From positions 1,746,939 to 1,810,938 of the forward strand of contig QAOA01007183.1 of the NCBI GenBank assembly GCA_003255065.1: DNA of 64,000 bases, given 5' to 3'. A program made the translations under genes and the position numbers. Below the pieces are notes generated by a model, which was not told the origin of the DNA, ran no database searches, and saw nothing but the letters and a program-made list of their open reading frames with translations. The DNA is from Cercis canadensis. Its lineage: Eukaryota > Streptophyta > Magnoliopsida > Fabales > Fabaceae. Position 1 is the stretch's first letter, and the number at the start of each line of letters is the position of its first letter. Shown piece after piece: positions 13,061-23,957 of this stretch.

Positions 13061-16000
13061 CCTCGTATCTTTATTGAAATAGATTATTGCCAGCTCTTGC
13101 TATGATATGAATATGAATAAAGGCAAAAGAAAAACAAATACGTGTTTTGTTTTTGTTTCCGGTGCCGGTGGGTGATAAATATTAAATACTAAACAGGTCC
13201 TCACTCCTGAGATAGAGAACTTGGAACTCGAATCCAATTGAGCAAGCTTCAATTGAAACACAGCGCCGTGATGCTGCCCTTTTATGTAATTAGATTGGAA
13301 CCACCGTCCTCACACTCTCTAATCTTGTTAGATCTTTTGCCGGATCCTTGTCGCTCTCGGATGTTGAGGTTTAAGTTCTTTGGTTTCCTTTTCCCTGGAA
13401 AACTGCAGTTTAAACCCTGACCCAAACTAGGGCAGGGTATAAGTACTGTATAACCGTTGCTTTTTTTTTTTTTTTTTNTTTTTTTTTTTTTTTCATAATA
13501 AGATAACCGTTCCGTATAAGGCGGTTTTTTTGGTTTTCTTCTTCTTCTTTCTTTGTAAGCGACGGGGGGAGAATTGGGCGTCCTTCTGGGCCCAATAATA
13601 AATATGGGCCTAAGGCTAAGGGGTTTAGGGCTGCAAACTGTCGCTTTCTGTTAATCCAGTTTCTTATTAGCAAGATATGGGCTGCAATTGTCCTCGGCCC
13701 TTTCATTTCCACATTTGCGCAGCATTTTAATAGGGTTAATTCATTTCTAGCAAAAACCAAAACGGAAAATTTATGTTCAAATAAATAAATAAAAAAAAAG
13801 GTTCTTCTCATTATTAGATATACAAAGCTATGTTTTTTAACTAAAAAAACGAGAAAATTAAGATTTGAACATCAACCTCAACCTTAGGAAGACTATATAT
13901 ACTAAGTGACTTCATAATCTATTGTTTTTTCAGTAACGAACCATTCATGTAACATAGCTTCCATTATCAATCTGGACAAAAACAAAAGGTGGACCGAAGG
14001 GTCTATTTACATGTTGCATATTAATTTACCAAATTACCAAGAGTATAATTAATTGCAAGAAATGAAATTAAAGAGCGTGTTTAATTACGAATGAATCAAA
14101 ACTGAATGGATATTTGTGTGTATCTTTGTAAAAAATAAATTATCGAAAATTCTATGTGGTAATCCACACGAGTCTCCAACAATTAGTTTTATGAGAACTG
14201 AATACTTCATTATATATAGCTTGTCCTTTAATTAAAGCAAGGCATTAGTAAATTCAGTTCTATGAATACACATGATAATTACGAAAGTAGCAATTGAAAA
14301 TTATATTCAAAACTCAGCTGATGATCTTGCACTTTCATATCTGACTCATGACTCATCATTGATGATCCACAATAAACAAAACTTCCCTCAATCAATTTAT
14401 TAATTAATCAAAATAAGGTATATATATATATGATTCAAAACTGAAAACAAAACAGTTTTATTTTTATTTGTGTTTAATGATTAGGTAGTGATCAAAACAG
14501 TGATAGCTAGCTCGATGTGTAGTTGGAAGAATAATATATATATTTTTTGTGGTGGAAGGAACAGATAGAAAAATAATGTTGTAGTCTACACTTCATTCTT
14601 TATCTTGATTTTGTTAATTGATTGGTTGGCCAAATATGTGCCTGGCTTCTAACTACTCTCAAACTGATTCCATATTGATTTGTCCCTATTTACTAATTGA
14701 AATGGATTATTGTTAATCATTTTTTCTGCTTAATTTGTAAGGCGAATCTGGACTATTATTATACCTCTATATATATATATGTGTGTGTTTTTGTTTTCTC
14801 GTTATTTTGTTAATGAAGTTAGATTAATTTGTAAATTAATTAATTAATACCAACAGGCAACAGCCGACGCAGCTATATCCGGAAAAGTGCAAGTGTATTT
14901 GAAGTATGAAGAGGGACAAGTACTCACGCAAAAATGTTGTCTAGCAAATATATATATATATATATATATATTATGGGTATGGGATATAGAAAAGCATTGG
15001 AAGACGCAAATTGGCATTCCTTCAATCCTTCTCCGTGTTTTATATGATGTCTCCTTGGCTCATATGCTTTTTCCTTTTGCTCTTGCTTTTAGAATCTAAA
15101 TCCCATCCGATATGTTCACTTCACTATTACAAAGTAATTAAATAACTTGAATACCAAATCGCCTAATTAATTAAGCCAACCAAATTGACACACAGTAACT
15201 CTTGTGAAACGCGGCATCCTCTCTCATCAATGAAGGGGTTATATGCTTCTTAGAAACTCCACTTCCTGCTCAACTGCCTACTTCTAAGTTATTAATGAGT
15301 TTCATTGAAAACTTCTCTATCCCTTCATTTTCTCCCAAACCAAAATATATTTGTTTGTTTTACTAGTACCAAAATACGTTGTTACAGCATAGAAAATAAA
15401 ATATATCAATTCCAGACACCATTTTCATATAAATTCAGATATCAATCAAACAGATTATATATATATATATATATATATGTGTTGCTATTCTTCGTTTCAT
15501 GATTATTATTTACAGAAATAATTAAATTAACGCTTATCAATTATATTTTTTCCCCATCTCGACTCTGGAGTGGTAAATATATGAAGAGGAACGTGAATCC
15601 CTAACAAGGAGGGCAAATGGATATGTTGATGTGTAAGTAAAGTCCAAAGAGTTAACATGTTCCTCCTCTTATTTTTACCATCAAAGTCATCCTAACAATT
15701 AAGTGGGCTTCAGTTGAGCCAGTCAACATCTCAATGCCTCAACGGTGAGTTTACCACTATCGGATTTGAGACAAGCAATCAAATTCATGATATGATATTG
15801 TTATATATGGTGCAATGAAATCTAAAAGTAGAGAGATATGAATGGAATTAATAAAGAAAGGGAGTCCCACCACGCAGCACCAGCCCTGCTTTGCCTCCTT
15901 TATTACACATAACTCGGATCCCTATCCTCTACTCCACACTTCACACAACACCCTCCATCTCAAAATTGTTCAAAATACCAACTTGTCTAGCTTTATATAT

Positions 16001-16093
16001 ATCTCTCTCTCATATGAAATAGGGAGCAATTGTTTTGCTTCAGCTTTTGATCTGCCATAATTCAAATTTTCTCCATCAGTTAATTTTCTTTTA
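13061..16093. other. Intergenic region with TRM6 promoter and AT-rich spacer
   Basis: The TRM6 side holds GGGCCC/TGGGCC-type motifs at about 13588-13612 and a CCCTAAACCC telo-box-like motif on the minus strand near 13619-13631. A poly-T run with one N at 13478 marks an unresolved homopolymer. The rest is AT-rich, with (TA)n tracts near 14417-14432, 14948-14971 and 15456-15478. The predicted open frames here read through simple repeats and are not supported as genes. Confidence 0.5.
15992..16001 (+). promoter_or_regulatory. Likely TATA box of the zinc-finger gene
   Basis: TTTATATATA is followed by a CT-rich stretch and lies about 95 bp upstream of the ATG at 16094. The spacing suits a short leader. 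Confidence 0.5.
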
Positions 16094-18494
16094 ATGGCTC
16101 TACTCACTTTCTTGCCCCAACAGTCAGAGCCCAAGAAGCAAGTGTCAAACTCAAAACGCAAACGAAAGGAGCAGAAGCAGAAACCACCGTCTTCATGGGA
16201 CCAAATCAAGAACCTCCTCACCTGCAAACAGATCGAAGGGTCCAGAGTCCACGACCCATCCAAAAACGGCACCGTCGCTGGCTACTCCAAGCTAGGAACT
16301 TCTTGCAGCTCTATATGTAGCTTCAGAGACGTTGTTCATGGCAACACAAGAGTTGTACACAGGGGTGATAATTCCTCGCCGGAGAGCAGCACTGTGGGTC
16401 AGGAAACCGGGCTACTGAGTCGGAAGCCACTCACTGGGTCATCAACTCGGTCTGTATCATCAGGGTCGGGAAAATCCCACGGCGGAGCAACATACACGTC
16501 ATCTTCGAGAGGGATGCAATTCAGGAAGTTCTCAGGGTGCTATGAATGCCACATGATCGTTGACCCTAGCAGGTAAATATATATATATATATATATAGTA
16601 TATGTAAGCTTCATTTTCCATATGAAATGAAAGATATAGATGTAATATATTGGTGAGTAAATCAGTGATTTGCATTATTAATTAGTATATATGACGGAGA
16701 GGAATTAATATAGGATTAATGCTAAAGCAGGCTTCCAATTCGAAGGACCACCGTATGTACTTGCTCTCAGTGTGGGGAGATCTTTCCCAAGATGGAAAAC
16801 CTGGAGCTTCATCAAGCTGTTCGTCATTCCGGTATGCTTCTCTACTTTTATCTCTCTTTTTATTTTTTATTTTTTACGAATGCATGTATCATTAAATTCG
16901 TTCCTCTATGCAGTTACTAATTTAAATTAAACTCACTCACTTATTTTTTATATGTCTCATCAACTTTCACTAGTTTAATATATAACATAATAAAAAATAT
17001 TGCCAATGTGATTTAAGTATTTCTCCAGACTCTAAATAATTTTAGCCAAATTGCATAGCTATTGGCATAAATTATCATGTTTAGCTTTCTCAATACATCC
17101 TGTCTCTCAAATTAAGTAAATAAAATAAATAAGAAATGGAGAGACAGAGAGGATTGTAATAATTATTACTTCTGTTCTCATTTCGAGGGAAATAATCACT
17201 TTTTTTAATTAATTAATTGTTACCACTTGCCATGCAATGAGTTCGTTTTCTTTTTGAATTTTGAGTATAAGAAAACTTTTGTTGCACCGAATTGTTATCT
17301 GACCAATTTGTTGTTGGTTTTGTTTTTTTAAAAACTTGTGTCTCATTATAAAAGTAAGCTTCGAAATTAGAAACATGCATGCCTTTATGCTAGGTTGCTT
17401 GGGAACTTTTTTCCGGTAATCTTGCACCAAATTTTCCCTTTTTTGGGATAAATGGTAACCTTGCATTATGAACACTACCTTTCCGTAAACCTTGTGTAAC
17501 TAATCTCAGAACAAGTACAAACACATGGGGTAAAACGCAAAAGAAATTCTTACGTCACCGTTCACCAGATTCACCCAACAGAACTGCCGTGCCTCTAATG
17601 AAACATTTATGTATGTGGTCACTTCAAGGTTATAGGACCATTAGGTACGAGATCACAGCTGTCCACTGTGAGGAAATAAATGTTCTGACCCAATGAGATG
17701 GCACGTCTTCATTGGTGGAAATCATACACGATATCTGACCCCACCGACAAGTGCTACTGCACAGTATTACTCATATTTTGTTGCTACTAATCGCTACAAA
17801 TAAGCAAAATTTCACCTGTGTAATTTGGGTAACAGTCTCGGAGCTGGGTCCGGAAGATTCGGGTCGGAACATTGTGGAGATAATCTTCAAATCAAGCTGG
17901 CTCAAGAAGGATAGCCCTCTCTGCAAGATCGAACGGATACTAAAAGTTCAGAATACCCAACGCACCATCCAACGGTTCGAGGACTGCCGAGACGCAGTCA
18001 AGACACGTACTCTCAACAGCACCAAAAAGAATCCCAGGTGCGCAGCGGATGGGAACGAGCTCTTGCGGTTCCACTGCACGAGCCTAACGTGCGCGCTGGG
18101 TGCACGTGGCTCATCCAGCTTGTGCGGCTCCGCACCTGGCTGCGGCGTTTGCACAATCATCAGGCACGGATTTCAGGGCAAGTCCGGTGGTGGTGCCGCT
18201 AACGGTGGTGAAAACTGCAAGGGTGTGCGGACCACAGCTAGCAGTGGTAGGGCCCACGACTCACTGCAATGCACTGACAGTAGAAGAGCAATGCTGGTGT
18301 GCCGTGTGATTGCCGGGAGAGTGAAGCGCGTGGCAGACGAGGCACCGTCGGAGGAGGAAACTGTGTCGGCTGGCTCCTATGATTCCGTAGCCGGGTACGC
18401 CGGAATCTACTCTAATCTCGAAGAGTTGATTGTATTCAATCCGAGGGCTATTCTTCCTTGTTTTGTTGTGATTTACAAAGTTCTTCCTTGTTGA
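16094..18494 (+). CDS. C2H2 zinc-finger protein with PARP-like C-terminal domain (3 exons, 412 aa)
   Basis: Exons 16094-16572, 16731-16831 and 17836-18494 give 412 residues. The basic N-terminus (KRKRKEQKQK near residues 18-27) could be a nuclear signal. Exon 2 ends one C2H2 finger with spacing C-x2-C-x12-H-x4-H (CSQCGEIF to HQAVRH). Exon 3 closely resembles Arabidopsis At1g75710 as I remember it. Residues about 206-409 can be laid on a PARP catalytic fold: IERILKVQN and RFEDCR (PARP-type I-x-x-I-x-x-VQN), FHC with H273, IIRHGF, GVRTTASSGRAHDS (323-336), RRAMLVCRVIAG and LEELIVFNPRAI with E390. His and Glu of the H-Y-E triad are kept, but Arg325 stands where Tyr is expected. A transcriptional or ADP-ribose-binding role is inference and enzymatic activity is doubtful. 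Intron 2 is 1004 bp. Confidence 0.88.
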
Positions 18495-20073
18495 CCGACG
18501 TCATCACAGATCACACTCTCGAGGTCGAAATGTACTTTCTGCTCTGCCACGATCAAACCAAACAACAGAGTTAATCAACGGTTTGCAAAAGCCAATGTTT
18601 ACGGCGGACCCCTGTGGTTTCTTATGTATATAACCCATTTTCTTTTTGAAGGATAGGAATTGTAGCAAATCTCTAATTTGTTCAATTGCTTTAGCTAAAC
18701 TGCTCAAATGCATGCGTGCTTCTTAATTTGCCCAACTCTTTCTTTCTTAAGCTGTCAAGTTGATTAATTAATTGTTGGAAGATGAACTTCATATATATAT
18801 ATATTTTTTTCTGTTAACTCAGAAATTAATAAAGGCACTGAAAACATTGACTGTTCAACTGATGGAGACAGCATCCCATGCCATAAATAAGTGGGCGTTG
18901 TAGAGCCCAGGCATTAAGCATTGACCCGTCATCTTCAAACCACACTTCCAGTGCTCTGTCCATCCTTCTGTTAAAACTGGTAGAGAGGTCCCCTCCTCTT
19001 TTCTTTTTTCCTTCTAAATAACGTAACTTTCAAACAAATGAGAAAACAAAAAAAAAATTAAAAATTTAATAAAATATAAAATTACATCTATATCTTAAAA
19101 AGAAAGAATTTAATGAACCAAAATTTTGGCATTGGTGGGATGATTTGAATATCTCAGATAATACCCATTTATAATTAAGGTTTTCTGTTTATATCCTTCA
19201 ACCATTTCTCTGTATTATGGAGACACAATGATGAAGGTCAAAGTGACGAGGTATTCTGGAATAATTGGAATTGGGATATATATAAGAGAAGAAGACGAGA
19301 GAGAAGGGTACTAAGAGATGAGATGTTGCATGTCCTTGACCAAAGAGCACTTTCCCAAACATGGAATAATTAAGAGGATGGCTTTTTTCCTCTTTTTTTT
19401 TTTTCTTTTTTNCCTTTTTTTTTTTTTTCTTTTGGTTTCTTTTTGAATGTATCTAGACTTGGAGAACACATATGATAATTGGCAACACATGCGGAAGCAC
19501 ATGCAGAGTCACTGTTTTCTTACTGTCCGGAGCATTTGGACTTTGGGGCAGCTGCTATTTATATGCGGACGTGAGTTTCAGCGAATCCAATATATATCCC
19601 ACTAGCTATATATGTTAGCTGATGTAGGCGGTGCTAGCTAGTGCCTGGATTCATTTTTTAAATCATAAACTAATTCGGATTTACTTACCATTCAGATCAC
19701 AGAATATCTTGCAAACAAAATCGCATCGCATGTACATGTGTGGTCCATCACAAATTTAGCTCACAGTACAATGCGCCTATAGCTTAATAATTAAGGTGCT
19801 CTTGATCAACATGTTTAACTTAAAAAAAAAAACCCTCTTTGGATAAATAATTCAAAGATTTGTAAAGAAAAACAAGTTGCTTCGCCAAAATAACAAAAGA
19901 AAATAAGTTTGTAGATTGAATAACATAGGGAATCGGGGATGAACCTGCTTTCAATAACTGTAAAAAAAAAATAAAGCAAAAGCTCCCAGAGAATTATTCT
20001 TGACTTGTATCAGAGTTAAGCTTATTACTCTCTTTTCTTTTTCATTCTTATGTGGAAGGATTCATATGCTAGT

Positions 20074-20564
20074 GTGTTCGGTAGTTGGGACATACTATTA
20101 CTCGGCTTGTGGTCCAACTTAACAATGTAGTGGAGTTACATATGGTGAAGTTTTTTGAATGGAATGAGCATCAGAAACGCATGCACCAAGGTAAAACGCG
20201 TTCTGTTTCCATATCGGAATAAAAAGATCACATTCTGTTTCATTCAATTGAAATAATGAATGCATTGAAGACCTATTAGCAAAATTAGAAAAGAAACAAA
20301 AAGGAAAAGGAAATACATNGTGTTTGGTAGTTGGGACATACTATTACTCGGCTTGTGGTCCAACTTAACAATGTAGTGGAGTTACATATGGTGAAGTTTT
20401 TTGAATGGAATAAGCATCAGAAACGCATGCACCAAGGTAAAACGCGTTCTGTTTCCATATCGGAATAAAAAGATCACATTCTGTTTCATTCAATTGAAAT
20501 AATGAATGCATTGAAGACCTATTAGCAAAATTAGAAAAGAAACAAAAAGGAAAAGGAAATACAT
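20074..20564. repeat. Near-identical 245-bp tandem copies separated by one N
   Basis: Copy 1 is 20074-20318 and copy 2 is 20320-20564, with N at 20319. I noticed only two substitutions, including C/T at 20079/20325. The exact abutment on a single N points to unmerged overlapping contig ends rather than a real duplication. Confidence 0.85.
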
Positions 20565-21394
20565 AAATAAAGCAGAGGACTCTGGACTCTTTGTTTCTTG
20601 GGCTAGAAAAAGTATAGAGCTGTGGGCTAACATTTCTACCCTAAACCCTGATGCCTATCCCATCTAAAAGCCTACTTTAGGTTGTTAATAGGACCCAACT
20701 TTTGTTCTGACCCTTCACTAAGCCCGTTCAGTTCATTTCAGTTGTTTATTTTTCTGTGAAGCCCAATAATCGTCTTTTCTTGCCATACAAATACTCTAAC
20801 TCAAAGTTCATTAGCAAAATAAATGAAAAAGACAATGTTGAAAACGATAAGAACAACAAATTTTTATTTTCTTCCTCCTATAATTTAAAAAACATATTTA
20901 TTATATGATGGAGGCAGTGACCTCATCATCGTATTCCACTGGAGTAGTTTAAAGAAAGAAAGTACAGGACACGATAATAATGTCTTAAAAATCATGATTA
21001 CCTCAAACCTTCGCTATTATGATAAAATTCAAAGTTTCAACTTCAATGTATGTATATATATACATTCGAATGTTTTCTTTGAGGGACAGACTTTAAACGG
21101 TTTGGGCCACTATATATCTTTATTCTACTGGGTAAAATTGCCAATCATAAGCTTCGATTTTATTCTACTGCCCAATTACTAAATAATCATATCTTCTCAT
21201 ACACCACAACAGACTACTTTTACATACAAGAGAGATATTTTAGGATGAGATCAAAGACGTCCCCAATAGTCACACAATTAAGCAATCACAGGTTGGAAAC
21301 TAGGAATCTAAACGACTCACGCGTGCGTTAATGGGGTAAATTTGAATTCTCCATTTATTGATTAGTTGGTGGAGGGATTAGAGTTTTTTTTTTA

Positions 21395-21670
21395 TTAATA
21401 TTTAAGTTAAAAATATTTTTTTGTTCTTGAATTATTTTTTAAATATTACTTTAGTTATTGATTTATTTTTTGTGTCACTTTAATCTTCAAATAATAATTT
21501 TATCCGCCAAATCAGTCTTCTAAATAATTATTTTTTGTGCTACGAATAATTGATTTAGCAAACAATGTAATTATTTAAAAATTAAAGTGACACTAAATAT
21601 AAATTAAAGATTAAAGTGACATTTGAAAAATAATTTAAAGACGAAAAAATATATTTTACTCTTAATATTT
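21395..21670. mobile_element. Fold-back MITE-like element
   Basis: The first about 120 bp are inverted at the right side. The left edge TAATATTTAAGTTAAAAATA matches the reverse complement of the right edge (AATATTAAGAGTAAAATATA). The internal motif GTGTCACTTTAAT recurs as ATTAAAGTGACAC. There is no coding capacity. Superfamily is unclear. Confidence 0.6.
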
Positions 21671-22532
21671 CTTCGTTGACTATAATTATGTAAATTTATT
21701 TCAGCTATTTTACCAAAAAAAAAAAAAANAAAAAAAACCTCTTACAGTTTGCTTCTTTCCCACTTTGAATTTTATAAAAATAACGAGTAATGTTGTTCCA
21801 AATTCCAATAGTTAAATTAATTTTTTTCTTAGTAGTCTATGTAAGAATTGTGCCACAAATACAAAACAAATTTTCAAAAAAGAATACAATTAAAAAGTAA
21901 AGAAAGAAAGTTATTTATAATCAACACATGTTGATTTGATACATATGTTCTTCCCACAGGTACAAAATCGTTTGGGTTAATTTCAACATATCCGATACAT
22001 CTAATGGTGAGCTCTTTCCAGCTTGATCGACAGTATGTTGACTAGTTTTATTTGAAAGGAAATTAATAATGGGGTAGGAAAAGGAAGGAAACAAACAAAA
22101 ATATATTGTAGAAAGAGAAGTAAGGGCAAAATGATTTGCTTTAACATTTGACATGCCAGATGGGTTCCACATATGTTCAGGGGATTAATTGTAGTTAGAG
22201 ATCCGTCAAGGTTTTATATATGGGACAAGGTGGGTCAGTCATCATTCACTACTTTTTTTTAATTATAGTAAATCTCAATTTTATCAAATTTTAGTGTTGT
22301 CGATGAATTGATTGAGGGTGTTTAAGATAAGTGATTATGGTAGAAAATTCCTTGAAATTGAAGGCAATCAAGAAAGCTTAGGAAATTAACAAAGAAAGAA
22401 GTTAATTAAAAATGTAGGACAAGAGAAGGCCATACCAATGATTTGGGCACATGGGGACTTACTTGGCCAACATCTCCTTTGGCCTTCCAACAAAGGAATA
22501 TAATCCTCAACCTTTGATATTCTCACCCTTTT

Positions 22533-22540
22533 TATATAAA
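22533..22540 (+). promoter_or_regulatory. Likely TATA box of the 133-aa gene
   Basis: TATATAAA lies 73 bp upstream of the ATG at 22613, preceded by a pyrimidine-rich tract. Confidence 0.5.
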
Positions 22541-22612
22541 CCCTCAAAAACCAAACGACACCCATCATAGCATTACACTTCCCGGGGGCGTCAAAGAGAA
22601 AGGGAGGGAATA

Positions 22613-23014
22613 ATGCACAAGCAGCACAAGCCTCAAAGAGGAGAGAGCTTTGTAATACAAGTAATAGGCAGTGAAGAAGCCCTTGAGCTTGAGCAAACCC
22701 CTACTCAAGCTCAACACACAGCTCCCTCCTTTCCCAAGTGGAACTTCTCCTCAATGAAGCTCTTTACCCGCTTCCGCAAGATCCTTATGCGTCTAATCTT
22801 CTCTGTTCCTTCTGCTGCCTCTTCTGCTTCTACTTCAAATTATTCTTCAAAGCGAGGAACCTCTTCTGAGCGTTATGACCCTCCCAAGACTTCATGCAGT
22901 TCCTATTACTCTTCCTACTCACATTACAATGAAGCCATTGCAGACTGCATTGAGTTCATCAATAGGTCAGCTCAAGACGGCATTTTGGAAGCTCGAAAAT
23001 CCGATGTTGTCTGA
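22613..23014 (+). CDS. Small plant protein of unknown function, single exon (133 aa)
   Basis: An intronless frame of 133 residues with its own TATA-like box and a plausible stop. It has a basic, aromatic central stretch (residues about 42-65: WNFSSMKLFTRFRKILMRLI) that could form an amphipathic or membrane-contacting helix. A Ser/Tyr-rich linker follows, then an acidic C-terminal helix, SHYNEAIADCIEFINRS. That terminal pattern of a Ser/Tyr-rich stretch and then an AIADCIEFI helix occurs in small plant proteins sometimes labelled Josephin-like, but I cannot place it firmly. It sits between the zinc-finger and WEB genes, where Arabidopsis also has a small gene in my recollection (At1g75717). 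Coding status is likely from length and composition; function is unknown. Confidence 0.7.
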   Translation: MHKQHKPQRGESFVIQVIGSEEALELEQTPTQAQHTAPSFPKWNFSSMKLFTRFRKILMRLIFSVPSAASSASTSNYSSKRGTSSERYDPPKTSCSSYYSSYSHYNEAIADCIEFINRSAQDGILEARKSDVV

Positions 23015-23957
23015 CTTCTTAATGCTTTTTCCAAACACTGCTTCCCATGCTTCATTACTTCCATATTTTCTTCTCACCGCATAATATATATGCATGCTGC
23101 TTGAATCAATGTATATTGGGACTGCATAATTAACATATTTCAATTGTTTGGCTATATTGACAAAGAATAAACTTGAATTGCTTTTTTTTTAACCCTTTAC
23201 TCCATTCTAATTATATTGACATGCACTTTGTTTGTTTTGACCAGTGGGGGAGGGATTTTGAACTCTAAATCATGGAGGCATGGCGTAAGTAAATCAGTCA
23301 TACCTTCATTAGCTTGGCTTGGGTTTTTGTTTTTCCCCCTTGGAGAGAAAAAAAAAACGCATATAATAGAAGGGCGGAAAATGAATCAACAGATATAAAA
23401 GGTAAAAGATCAATAAATTAAAAAGCAATCAAGGAAAGGATGATCACATTATGATAGAAATGTTTAATTAAAATCATTTTTGAGAAATAAAAGATTTGGC
23501 ATTTGACTAGTGTGATTTTGTTGGTTACTGCAAACGTTCTACTGTACCCAATATAACTCTTGATTAGGAATTTAGGATTGAGTTGTTCACGGTATTGATA
23601 ATCATAAGGGTGATACGCGCTTTTGCTAATTTGTGTGTGAGTAATTTATTCTCAATTTAATTTGAAGCGGCATAACTATACTATAGGCAGTCAAATATTG
23701 ATTAATGAAGTTGATGTGTAAACCAAAAGGAAGTTTAACTTGTACTAACCGTGATGCTTTATTACATGACACTTGACTCCACATCCACACTTGGCTTATG
23801 GTCTCATCTCAGTTAACTGGCTACGACTGACAAGTATTATACAAAGGACATTAAGGAGAAAAACATGAATATGATTTAACGTAACATACCAAAATGCGGT
23901 TAATTCGCAAATATTATTCTTGTAATATGGTAGCAAACGGGAATCGGGTCAGGGAAC
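23015..23957. other. Convergent spacer between the 133-aa gene and the WEB gene
   Basis: AT-rich 3' flanks of two converging genes. Nothing else recognised. Confidence 0.5.

Larger units (their letters stand above)
18495..22612. other. Intergenic region, about 4.1 kb
   Basis: AT-rich DNA with an N in a poly-pyrimidine tract at 19412, a duplicated block at 20074-20564 around an N, a fold-back element at 21395-21670 and an N in poly-A at 21729. At 20637-20652 there is a CCCTAAACCC telo-box-like motif close to TGGGCT motifs, but no recognisable gene follows within 1.9 kb. No coding sequence supported. Confidence 0.5.

Noticed and set aside
13410..13811. 133-codon frame on the minus strand
   Set aside because: It reads through a poly-A/T tract with an N and has no domain; composition is simple repeat.
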